In this document: in pieces, positions 1 through 5,710 of the stretch | Layout: every line of letters starts with the position of its first letter | Numbering within the stretch: position 1 is the stretch's first letter | DNA from: CAYJEQ01 sp964369235 | GTDB taxonomy: Bacteria; Bacillota; Clostridia; Oscillospirales; Ruminococcaceae | DNA: 10,564 nt | Assembly (NCBI GenBank): GCA_964369235.1 | Contig: CAYJEQ010000083.1 | Location: forward strand, 1 to 10,564 | Reading direction: 5' to 3' | Position numbers and translations under genes: made by a program | Notes under the pieces: model-generated | Databases searched by the model: none | What the model was told of the DNA's origin: nothing | What the model saw: only the letters and a program-made list of their open reading frames with translations

Positions 1-461
1 GCTTCTCCCCTCGCAACCTTCGTAGAATGAGAGAATTTTATAACACCTACAAAGATAGAGCAGACTTATTAAACCTTACAAAAGAACTTAGTTGGACAAT
101 AAATTCTGTAATTTTAGAAAATTGTGATAACTATGATGAATATGAATTTTACCTAAAGCTTGCCATAGCTGAAGATTTATCCAAACTAAAATTACTAGCT
201 GCTATTTCTGATAAAGCGCACCAAGCTCAAACAGAAGAACAAGCAAGCGATTGTGTGGAGCTGTGTGGCGATTTTAAAATGTCAGAGGCATACACCACCA
301 AGAAAACTGTTAAACACAAATTTAAGGCATTTGTGACAAGGTGTGGATATTATATTCAAGGGAGTGATCCGCCCAGTTGCTTACTCTCAGCAGAAAAGAT
401 GATTAATCAGGTTATATATTTTGGTATCAATAATAGGCCACTATTCTATTTGAGGATTTAA
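1..461 (+). pseudogene. Truncated DUF1016 (YhcG-type) gene remnant, 5' end outside window
   Basis: The reading frame is open to the left edge; codons before the first ATG (position 27) read FSPRNLRRMREFYNTY. This is the conserved end of the DUF1016 N-terminal domain. The intact DUF1016 protein at 3730 has FSIANLQNMRKFYREY at the matching place. The match continues through KELSW (cf. KLSW) and YEFYLKLA (cf. RSFYEMEA). After about codon 60 from the ATG the similarity stops. The remaining 80 or so residues contain several cysteines and none of the expected D...ExK nuclease motifs, and the frame ends at 459-461. The simplest reading is a gene broken by deletion or recombination, leaving an N-domain with an unrelated or frameshifted tail. 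A short functional N-domain protein is possible. The true start lies upstream of the window, so the ATG at 27 is internal. I am fairly sure of the family and less sure it is non-functional. Confidence 0.6.
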
Positions 462-527
462 GTGCTAAGTGCAGAAAAATTTGTATGTAATTTTTAAACA
501 AACAAATGTATTTGTAAGCATCTTCAC

Positions 528-557
528 TTGCAAAGTATCGATGTCATTTGGTATAAT
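528..557 (+). promoter_or_regulatory. Sigma-A-type promoter for the DUF3800/DUF6236 unit
   Basis: A -35 box TTGCAA (528-533) and a perfect -10 box TATAAT (552-557) are separated by 18 bp. The -10 is preceded by TGG, giving an extended -10 (TGGTATAAT). It lies about 60 bp before the ATG at 618. A small palindrome ACAAAT-GT-ATTTGT (502-515) sits just upstream of the -35 box and could be an operator, which is speculative. The extended -10 resembles the one before the DUF1016 gene at 3655. Confidence 0.65.
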
Positions 558-617
558 GAGATATATTAGTATTAATGTTAATTGAGCTCCTATATTCAAT
601 CTGAAAGGGATATAAAG

Positions 618-2111
618 ATGTTTAAGTTTTATTATGATGAATCAGAACATAGTAGGAAAATAAATCAAATAACAATAGAAGCTGAAAATTATTATGATAA
701 TTTTGTTGCTGGTATTATTGGATGGCGAGAAGATGAAGAGAGCAAATTCGAAAAAATATACTTAGCATTTGAAGAGAAATATTCTGATAGAAAGTCTAAA
801 GGAGAACTTAAAAGTAGTACGATTAAGCAAAAGCAGTTAGCTTATGGATTTGCTTCTTTAAATAAGGCAAACGTAGAATTTCTGAGTGATTTTTTTGATT
901 TATTTTCAGATGAAGTTCATTACTATTTTTCCGTTATAAGCAAAGTAGAGTATGTCATTCTGCAACTGTTTAGAAATTATAATAATTCTGTCTTTGTTGA
1001 TATTGATGCAATGAAATACTCCATCACAAAAGCAATTTTAGTTTATCGCCCTAAAAAGGTTATTGATTCAATATACAACAATCCACAAAATTTCGTTGCT
1101 GAACTTATTAATTTTTTCAGCGAAAGAATAGAGATAAATAAAGCTAATATTAACCTGAAACATCAGGAAAATGAGCAGTTTAGTCAGATCATTTATTTAT
1201 TAAAAAATATAGAAGATTTAATAACTCTTAACTGGGATTACCATATGGGGTTTGATGGATTCAAAAAATATTTAGATGAAAAATCTATAATTGATTATAG
1301 ATTAACGCTTGATGGTGAGGGAGAAAAAGAGAACACTCTGAACGCTGCCAAAAATGTCGGCTTAACTAATGTAACAGAGATAGATTCTACTTTATGCTTC
1401 GGTGTAAGAATGGCAGATATGATGACTGGTATTATTTCGAAGATAATGAAGCAGTTATTTAATAGTTTGCATAGTAACTCGCTAAACAATATTTTAGAAA
1501 AAAATCTTTTGGACAAAAACTGGTTTAAGTTGAACACCGAACAATTTAAGCTATATAAAAGGCTATATACTATAGTAATGGAATATGATCATTATTGGTA
1601 TAAAACATATTCTGGAATTTATTCCGACGATTTAATTTCTTTTATTTCACTACTTCAGTATATTAATAATTATAGCGAGGAACAAGAGCTTAACAACAAT
1701 AATTTTGACATGCATCCCGAATATTATAATGCACATGCGTGTCAAGCTTTAGCTGATCGCTACACTCAAATGAAAAATAAATTGCCAGTAGAGCCTCTAC
1801 CTAGAGATGGAAAAGATTATTATTTTAATGCTAGAGGTGCGATAGTGTATTATGATAGCAACAAGCAACCAAAACTAAGATTGATAGATAATAAATGGAA
1901 AGGTCTTGTTATGTCGGTAGGTTTTAACAAATCAGGGAATGCATTAGTGACAGTGCATGAAAACGATACAAATATCTGCTATAGGCTTCCTGTGGAGTTA
2001 AGGGAGTGGGCTGAAACTCGTGTAGCATTTGCCAATATGGGAGATAATATATTCCCTTGTGAAGTTGAAATTAAGAGATGTGGAGATAAGTACTTCATAG
2101 ACCTCCTATAA
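618..2111 (+). CDS. DUF3800-family protein with long C-terminal extension (predicted RNase H-fold enzyme)
   Basis: The protein has 497 residues. The N-terminus FKFYYDESEHSRK (D7, E8, S9) matches the (Y/F)xDES opening of DUF3800. The downstream segment CFGVRMADMMTG (D267) matches the family's closing Q-x-A-D motif. DUF3800 proteins are predicted RNase H/retroviral-integrase-like metal-dependent enzymes; activity is mostly untested, and the acidic residues above would be the catalytic candidates. Family members are usually about 200-300 residues. Here about 130 further residues (365-497), which I do not recognise, follow the core. They include a charged stretch and a beta-rich end (KWKGLVMSVGFNKSGNALV). 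The ATG at 618 is preferred over the TTG at 582 because AAAGGGA lies 7 nt before it and the DES motif then falls at the expected distance from the start. The gene is markedly AT-rich, consistent with acquisition. It has its own promoter (528-557) and is followed on the same strand by the DUF6236 gene, a probable partner. Confidence 0.65.
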   Translation: MFKFYYDESEHSRKINQITIEAENYYDNFVAGIIGWREDEESKFEKIYLAFEEKYSDRKSKGELKSSTIKQKQLAYGFASLNKANVEFLSDFFDLFSDEVHYYFSVISKVEYVILQLFRNYNNSVFVDIDAMKYSITKAILVYRPKKVIDSIYNNPQNFVAELINFFSERIEINKANINLKHQENEQFSQIIYLLKNIEDLITLNWDYHMGFDGFKKYLDEKSIIDYRLTLDGEGEKENTLNAAKNVGLTNVTEIDSTLCFGVRMADMMTGIISKIMKQLFNSLHSNSLNNILEKNLLDKNWFKLNTEQFKLYKRLYTIVMEYDHYWYKTYSGIYSDDLISFISLLQYINNYSEEQELNNNNFDMHPEYYNAHACQALADRYTQMKNKLPVEPLPRDGKDYYFNARGAIVYYDSNKQPKLRLIDNKWKGLVMSVGFNKSGNALVTVHENDTNICYRLPVELREWAETRVAFANMGDNIFPCEVEIKRCGDKYFIDLL

Positions 2112-2208
2112 CTTTAAATGAAATAAGTTATAATTAAAGGGACTATATAATAAATGTCATCATTCAGATATACATCTGTATGTTCGGCTTAGAAAGAGAG
2201 GTAAGTAT

Positions 2209-3291
2209 ATGGCTCAATCAATTTTATATTATCCTTCAATAAACATCGAAGATAGTGAATGGCTTAGAAGTGCGATATTATATTGGGATGAAATAAACTC
2301 AATTGTTCCATATGAAGACTATTTTGAGTTTTCTCCTGCACTACTGTATTTAGAGAGTATAGGACAGTATAAACCTATTTATCCAAAGGATGTATTCTTG
2401 TTAGATAATACTAATGATTTTACAGAAGTAGTAAAAAGACATTTTAATCGTAATTTTACTGAATTAATTAACACGAATCAAAATCAGCAATTATCAGAGG
2501 TGTTGCATAGTGCAGACCTAGCAACACTTATACACTATAAGAAACTTCCAACCGAAATCTTGGATTTTTTCACTAATGAAGGTATTATTAATATGGACTC
2601 TGAAGGTTGGCGTAGGATGAATTGCGAATTTGCTTTTCGATATATGCGCCTTTTAGCAGATTTCATAGCAACTAATAGTTTAGAAGATACCGTAATTGGT
2701 ACAAATTATATGAAGAACATTAGTGAGGTATACCCACAAGCATATATGAATAAAGGTACTTCGGCTATTTCTATTACACTTGAAAAATGTTTGCCCATAC
2801 CTACGATGGAAGTAGGGCTTAAAGAATTAATAGATTTTAAACAACGCCATAAGTCTGAACTTCTTCAAATAAGATTTAAAATTCGAGAATTAGAAAAAAA
2901 TATTGCTGAATGTAATAATCCTGCTCAATTAAAATCAACTCTAGCTGCTTTTAGAGAAAGTTGGGAATATGAACTTGACCAAGCTGAAAAAATGTTTAAA
3001 GGCAGAAATATTAAATTTGGATTAGGAAGTCTACGATCGTTCGTGACAGGTGCCAGTCCTGTAGCCGGACTTTCCCAATGGGCTAGAGATAACAACGTTC
3101 TGAATATTCCACGAACTGCTATGGGAGTAGCAGTTGGAGTGTCAGGACTGCTTGGTGTAGGAGAATATTTACTTCAACATCGTAATCAAGTAGAGTCAAT
3201 GAGACATGGCAATGGATTTGCATACATTCTATCAGCGAAAAAAGCTGGGCTTTTGAAATCAAAAAAAAATATTGATATTGTTCAATTGTAA
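2209..3291 (+). CDS. DUF6236-family protein
   Basis: The 360-residue product begins SILYYPSINIEDSEWLRSAI, followed by LYWDEINSIVP. This is the characteristic opening of DUF6236 proteins (a YYP...W...LYWD...IVP pattern). The family has no established biochemical function. Residues 208-265 are highly charged and probably helical or coiled-coil (FKQRHKSELLQIRFKIRELEK). Residues 268-325 are glycine-rich and hydrophobic, with a stretch around 300-322 (TAMGVAVGVSGLLGVGEYLL) that could be a buried or membrane-contacting helix. No signal peptide is visible. The ATG is supported by GAGAGG 7 nt upstream. The gene starts 97 bp after the DUF3800 stop codon with no clear terminator between them, and only a weak TATAAT (2146-2151) lacking a good -35, so co-transcription is likely. 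It ends 19 bp before the first copy of the 68-bp repeat. Family assignment is from memory of the N-terminal pattern. A toxin or defence role would be inference only. Confidence 0.6.
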   Translation: MAQSILYYPSINIEDSEWLRSAILYWDEINSIVPYEDYFEFSPALLYLESIGQYKPIYPKDVFLLDNTNDFTEVVKRHFNRNFTELINTNQNQQLSEVLHSADLATLIHYKKLPTEILDFFTNEGIINMDSEGWRRMNCEFAFRYMRLLADFIATNSLEDTVIGTNYMKNISEVYPQAYMNKGTSAISITLEKCLPIPTMEVGLKELIDFKQRHKSELLQIRFKIRELEKNIAECNNPAQLKSTLAAFRESWEYELDQAEKMFKGRNIKFGLGSLRSFVTGASPVAGLSQWARDNNVLNIPRTAMGVAVGVSGLLGVGEYLLQHRNQVESMRHGNGFAYILSAKKAGLLKSKKNIDIVQL

Positions 3292-3310
3292 ATGTTCAAT
3301 AATAAGCAAG

Positions 3311-3378
3311 TGACAGTTCGAATCTCCTGTCAGTTAGCCTGTAAAATAGCAGGATATACTAAATGCGACACAAGGACA
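3311..3378 (+). repeat. 68-bp direct repeat, copy 1 (att-like / tRNA T-loop-like core)
   Basis: The sequence runs from TGACAGTTCGAATC to GACACAAGGACA and matches 4780-4847 at 65 of 68 positions. All three differences are T/C changes. It begins 19 bp after the DUF6236 stop codon. The outer bases TGACAG...CTGTCA can form a 6-bp stem, and CCTG...CAGG a second. GTTCGAATC resembles the T-loop of a tRNA, the commonest target core for tyrosine integrases, but no complete tRNA can be folded here. It could be an integration scar or attachment site, a 3' regulatory RNA element, or a genomic repeat family. Confidence 0.8.
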
Positions 3379-3388
3379 TGTGAATAAC

Positions 3389-3432
3389 AGCATAGATTTG
3401 AACCTTATATGTTCAGTCTATGCTATTTTTTT
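3389..3432 (+). terminator. Intrinsic terminator after repeat copy 1
   Basis: The stem AGCATAGA / TCTATGCT (8 bp) continues inward, across a small internal loop, as TGAAC / GTTCA (5 bp). It is followed by seven T residues (3426-3432). It would terminate transcription of the DUF3800/DUF6236 unit. It begins 10 bp after the repeat and is unrelated in sequence to the terminator after copy 2. Confidence 0.8.
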
Positions 3433-3436
3433 ATCT

Positions 3437-3464
3437 AAAAAGCCTTTACCTAAGGGCTTTTTTC
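3437..3464 (+). terminator. Second intrinsic terminator
   Basis: The stem AAAAAGCC / GGCTTTTT with a short loop is followed by a T-rich run. Because both sides are A/T-rich it could act in both directions. Together with the hairpin just upstream it insulates the DUF1016 gene from readthrough. Confidence 0.75.
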
Positions 3465-3536
3465 TTATTTTGCTAAATTAACAGTAAAATAAAAAAAGAG
3501 TAAAATTGGAGATTAAAAAAACTAAAATTTAAATTA

Positions 3537-3630
3537 GAACCCACTAACTTTACACTTATTTTATAAATCCTTCTTGTTACCAAAGGATATAGCTTCTTTT
3601 TTTATCGGGTGTAAAGTTCATATCCAGTTC
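3537..3630. repeat. Nested inverted repeat
   Basis: Ten-base arms AACTTTACAC (3546-3555) and GTGTAAAGTT (3609-3618) are perfect complements. A second pair, ATCCTT (3567-3572) and AAGGAT (3583-3588), lies inside. GAAC (about 3537-3540) and GTTC (about 3627-3630) extend the symmetry outward. It sits between the terminators and the DUF1016 promoter. It could be a structured RNA, the remnant of a small inverted-repeat element, or an operator region. I do not recognise it. Confidence 0.5.
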
Positions 3631-3654
3631 AGGGTTTATTTTGATAGTTCATTA

Positions 3655-3663
3655 TGGTATAAT
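3655..3663 (+). promoter_or_regulatory. Extended -10 promoter of the DUF1016 gene
   Basis: TGGTATAAT is a perfect extended -10 element, about 66 bp before the ATG at 3730. The -35 region (TTTATT, 3635-3640, 17-bp spacing) is poor, as is usual for extended -10 promoters. The DUF1016 gene is therefore transcribed independently of the genes upstream. Confidence 0.55.
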
Positions 3664-3729
3664 TTGAGTATATTTAAATTAGCTGTTATCTAAAAATTAT
3701 ATAACTTAAATTTAAAAGGTGGATATAAA

Positions 3730-4767
3730 ATGTCAGAATTAATGGTTAGCCCAGTTATAGGGGAAATAAAAACTCTGCTTGAAAATTCAAGGGCAAATGT
3801 TGTAAGGCAAATCAACAGCGAATTAATATCAACCTATTGGCATATAGGCGAAATTATTGTTCGTTTTGAGCAAAATGATAAAGTTCGTGCCGGATATGGT
3901 GAATATACCCTAAAGTCATTATCCAAAGAGCTTACAGCTGAGTTTGGTAAAGGTTTTTCAATAGCTAATTTGCAAAACATGAGAAAATTTTATAGAGAAT
4001 ATTCAATTCAGCAGACAGTGTCTGTTAAATTGAGCTGGTCACATTATTGCGAACTTTTAAGCATTTCAGATAAAGATAAAAGAAGTTTTTATGAGATGGA
4101 AGCACTGAATTCAAATTGGTCAGTTAGAGAGCTTAAAAGGCAGATAGACACATCGTTATTCGAAAGATTACTGCTTTCAAAAGGCGAAGTAAATAAAAAA
4201 GAAGTACTAGCTTTATCCCAAAAAGGGATGGAAGTCCAAAACCCAATAGATATAATAAAAGACCCCTATGTATTTGAATTTCTAGGTGTGCCAGAAAACA
4301 AACCTATCCTTGAAAGTGACTTAGAAAAATCTTTAATTCAAAAGATAGAAAAATTCTTATTAGAGCTTGGCAGAGGTTTTATGTTTGTTGGCTCACAGCA
4401 ACGAGTAACTATTAATAACACACATTACTATGTTGACATGGTGTTCTACAATAAGCCGTTAAAATCCTATGTTTTAATAGAGCTAAAAACCACAAAATTA
4501 ATGCCGGAAGCTGCAGGACAACTTAATATGTATTTAAATTATTATGAGAGAGAAGTAAACGAAGATACTGATAACAAACCAATTGGAATAATTCTTTGCA
4601 CTGATAAAGATGCACTTACTGCTGAATATGCCTTAGGTGGACTTTCAAATAATATCTTTGCTTCAAAATACACATTATACATTCCTAAAAAAGAAACTCT
4701 TATTGCAGAACTTGCAAAAGTCTTAAATGATTTTGAAAATAGCGAAAATTTGAATAATGGCATATGA
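3730..4767 (+). CDS. DUF1016 / YhcG-type PD-(D/E)XK nuclease family protein
   Basis: The protein has 345 residues, the usual length for this family. Residues 8-140 form the DUF1016 N-terminal domain: INSELISTYWHIGEII (28-43), YGEYTLKSLSKEL (56-68), FSIANLQNMRKFY (76-88), LSWSHYCELL (101-110), and FYEMEA...WSVRELKRQI (120-139). Residues 175-335 form the PD-(D/E)XK domain, with D236 in YYVDMVFYN, E251-x-K253 in LIELKTTKL, and Q264 in GQLNMYLNYY, all expected for a metal-dependent nuclease. DNA or RNA cleavage is predicted from the fold and the physiological target is unknown. Homologues are common near restriction systems, mobile elements and defence islands. The ATG has a ribosome site (AAAAGGTGG) 7 nt upstream. 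The gene has its own promoter and is bracketed by the two 68-bp repeats. A broken relative lies at the left edge of the window. Confidence 0.9.
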   Translation: MSELMVSPVIGEIKTLLENSRANVVRQINSELISTYWHIGEIIVRFEQNDKVRAGYGEYTLKSLSKELTAEFGKGFSIANLQNMRKFYREYSIQQTVSVKLSWSHYCELLSISDKDKRSFYEMEALNSNWSVRELKRQIDTSLFERLLLSKGEVNKKEVLALSQKGMEVQNPIDIIKDPYVFEFLGVPENKPILESDLEKSLIQKIEKFLLELGRGFMFVGSQQRVTINNTHYYVDMVFYNKPLKSYVLIELKTTKLMPEAAGQLNMYLNYYEREVNEDTDNKPIGIILCTDKDALTAEYALGGLSNNIFASKYTLYIPKKETLIAELAKVLNDFENSENLNNGI

Positions 4768-4779
4768 ATTAAAAACTAT

Positions 4780-4847
4780 TGACAGTTCGAATCCCCCGTC
4801 AGTTAGCCTGTAAAATAGCAGGACATACTAAATGCGACACAAGGACA
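4780..4847 (+). repeat. 68-bp direct repeat, copy 2
   Basis: It differs from copy 1 at three positions: CCCCCGTC in place of CTCCTGTC (two changes) and GGACATAC in place of GGATATAC. It begins 12 bp after the DUF1016 stop codon. Relative to copy 1 it weakens the first stem by an A-C mismatch, so that stem is not maintained by compensating change. With copy 1 it delimits a 1,469-bp unit holding only the DUF1016 gene. Confidence 0.8.
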
Positions 4848-4848
4848 G

Positions 4849-4883
4849 AAAATAGTTCACTCACTAGAGTGGGCTATTTTTTT
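4849..4883 (+). terminator. Intrinsic terminator after repeat copy 2
   Basis: AAAATAGTTCACTC pairs with GAGTGGGCTATTTT (14 bp including two G-T wobbles) around a 4-nt loop and is followed by a run of T residues. It terminates the DUF1016 transcript. It starts immediately after the repeat, as the unrelated hairpin does after copy 1. Confidence 0.8.
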
Positions 4884-4918
4884 CGTTGGGATTGGATTTG
4901 AAAATACTTTTTACATTT

Positions 4919-4939
4919 ATTCGTGGATAATTCGTGGAT
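4919..4939 (+). repeat. Tandem 10-bp repeat with 11-bp period
   Basis: ATTCGTGGAT occurs twice (4919-4928 and 4930-4939), one base apart. The spacing is about one helical turn, typical of side-by-side protein-binding sites, for example integrase arm sites or a regulator's half-sites. It lies 71 bp after repeat copy 2. Confidence 0.55.
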
Positions 4940-4950
4940 GAAAATAATAA

Positions 4951-4980
4951 AAAATCGCCCTGTGATGGGGTTATTTTCCT
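4951..4980 (+). terminator. Possible terminator hairpin upstream of the DUF3592 gene
   Basis: AAAATCGCCC (4951-4960) pairs imperfectly with GGGGTTATTTT (4967-4977) around TGTGAT. It is followed by CCTTAT rather than a clean T run, so termination may be weak. It could instead be a leader hairpin of the DUF3592 mRNA. Confidence 0.35.
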
Positions 4981-5059
4981 TATAAGGAATTTAATAGCCA
5001 CTAAAAGCTATGGTAGTAATCAGCATTTCACAACACAATCAATCAAAGGAGAAATTATA

Positions 5060-5623
5060 ATGAATTGGAATTTATTTTGGAGTTTATATATATTTGCTTT
5101 TTCAGTGCCTATTTGGATTATTTTTTACTTTTTAGGTATTCGTAAGTTAAATAAGGGAAAGCGCTGTACTGAACACACTGTAGGCATAGTAAAGGGATTA
5201 TCTGCAATCAGGTGTGGAGATGTGCCCCTGCCTCTTATACAATATGAGGTAGATGGGAAAACCTATAAGGTAACAGGACCTATGTTTAAAAGTGCATCAT
5301 ATATCTCGGTAAGTACGCCTTTTCAGCCTATAGAGGCAATGATAGAATCAAATCTTACTACAAGGGAGGATCTACCTTTAAGCTTAGTAATTAAATCCCA
5401 TACGAATTCCTTTGCAAGAGCAGAAACAACACCTTTATTTAAGTTATATCCAATTGGATCAGAGGCAGATGTTTACTATAATCCCAAAAAGCCTAAGGAA
5501 TCCTATGTACAAAGATATATTCCAGCAAGTATAGGAGTGGCAGTTTTACTAGGAGTTATAGCAATAAGTATGACAGCATTTGGAGTTTTACTACTATTGG
5601 GGCCAGAAATAGTTATGCAGTAA
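5060..5623 (+). CDS. DUF3592-domain membrane protein
   Basis: The product has 187 residues. A hydrophobic helix at about residues 4-27 (WSLYIFAFSVPIWIIFYFLG) is followed by RKLNKGKRC. A soluble beta-rich middle follows, and a second hydrophobic segment lies at about 155-180 (ASIGVAVLLGVIAISM). The middle shows the DUF3592 pattern: HTVGIVKGL, then IQYEVDGKTYKVTG, then VYYNPKKPKESYVQRY. The family is common in membrane proteins of unknown function, and no enzymatic residues are apparent. The start at 5060 is chosen because AAAGGAGA lies 7 nt upstream and it places the first helix at the N-terminus. The longer frame from a GTG at 4934 would run through a hairpin and has no ribosome site. No confident promoter was found. 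The gene converges on the peptide transporter operon and shares its terminator. Confidence 0.7.
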   Translation: MNWNLFWSLYIFAFSVPIWIIFYFLGIRKLNKGKRCTEHTVGIVKGLSAIRCGDVPLPLIQYEVDGKTYKVTGPMFKSASYISVSTPFQPIEAMIESNLTTREDLPLSLVIKSHTNSFARAETTPLFKLYPIGSEADVYYNPKKPKESYVQRYIPASIGVAVLLGVIAISMTAFGVLLLLGPEIVMQ

Positions 5624-5654
5624 GAAGATAATGCAAAGACTATAGATAAAAAAT

Positions 5655-5700
5655 AAGAGATGTATTTCCTCGCCATAAGTGAGGGAATACATCTCTTTTA
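5655..5700. terminator. Bidirectional terminator between the DUF3592 gene and the peptide transporter operon
   Basis: Arms AAGAGATGTATTTCCTC (5655-5671) and GAGGGAATACATCTCTT (5681-5697) pair over 17 positions with one mismatch. CTTTTATTA follows on the + strand, and a T-rich run with six consecutive T follows on the - strand. It serves both converging transcription units and marks the border between the accessory region and the metabolic operon. Confidence 0.85.
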
Positions 5701-5710
5701 TTATTAATGA

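Larger units (their letters stand above)
3292..3729. other. 438-bp non-coding interval: repeat, two terminators, inverted repeat, promoter
   Basis: From left to right this gap holds repeat copy 1 (3311-3378), a hairpin terminator (3389-3432), a second terminator (3437-3464), an AT-rich stretch with no recognisable element (3465-3536), a nested inverted repeat (3537-3630), and the extended -10 promoter and ribosome site of the DUF1016 gene. No convincing small ORF was found. Confidence 0.6.

Noticed and set aside
582..617. TTG start of the DUF3800 gene at 582
   Set aside because: It has no ribosome site, and the ATG at 618 has AAAGGGA at 7 nt and fits the family N-terminus.
1295..1537. Opposite-strand open frames at 1295-1537, 4542-4763, 6600-6794, 7367-7708 and 8964-9290
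   Set aside because: All lie antisense inside well-supported genes, have no ribosome sites and show no recognisable protein features.
3311..3345. A tRNA gene or tRNA 3' half
   Set aside because: GTTCGAATC looks like a T-loop, but the flanking bases do not form a 5-bp T stem in the correct register, there is no acceptor/CCA end, and no D or anticodon arm lies upstream.
3311..3378. The 68-bp repeat as a small coding sequence (frame reading VRISCQLACKIAG...)
   Set aside because: All three differences between copies would change amino acids (S/P, C/R, Y/H), there is no ribosome site or start codon, and the frame ends at different distances in the two copies.
4934..5059. N-terminal extension of the DUF3592 protein from a GTG at 4934
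   Set aside because: It reads through a hairpin, lacks a ribosome site and would place 42 non-family residues before the membrane helix. The ATG at 5060 has a good AAAGGAGA site.
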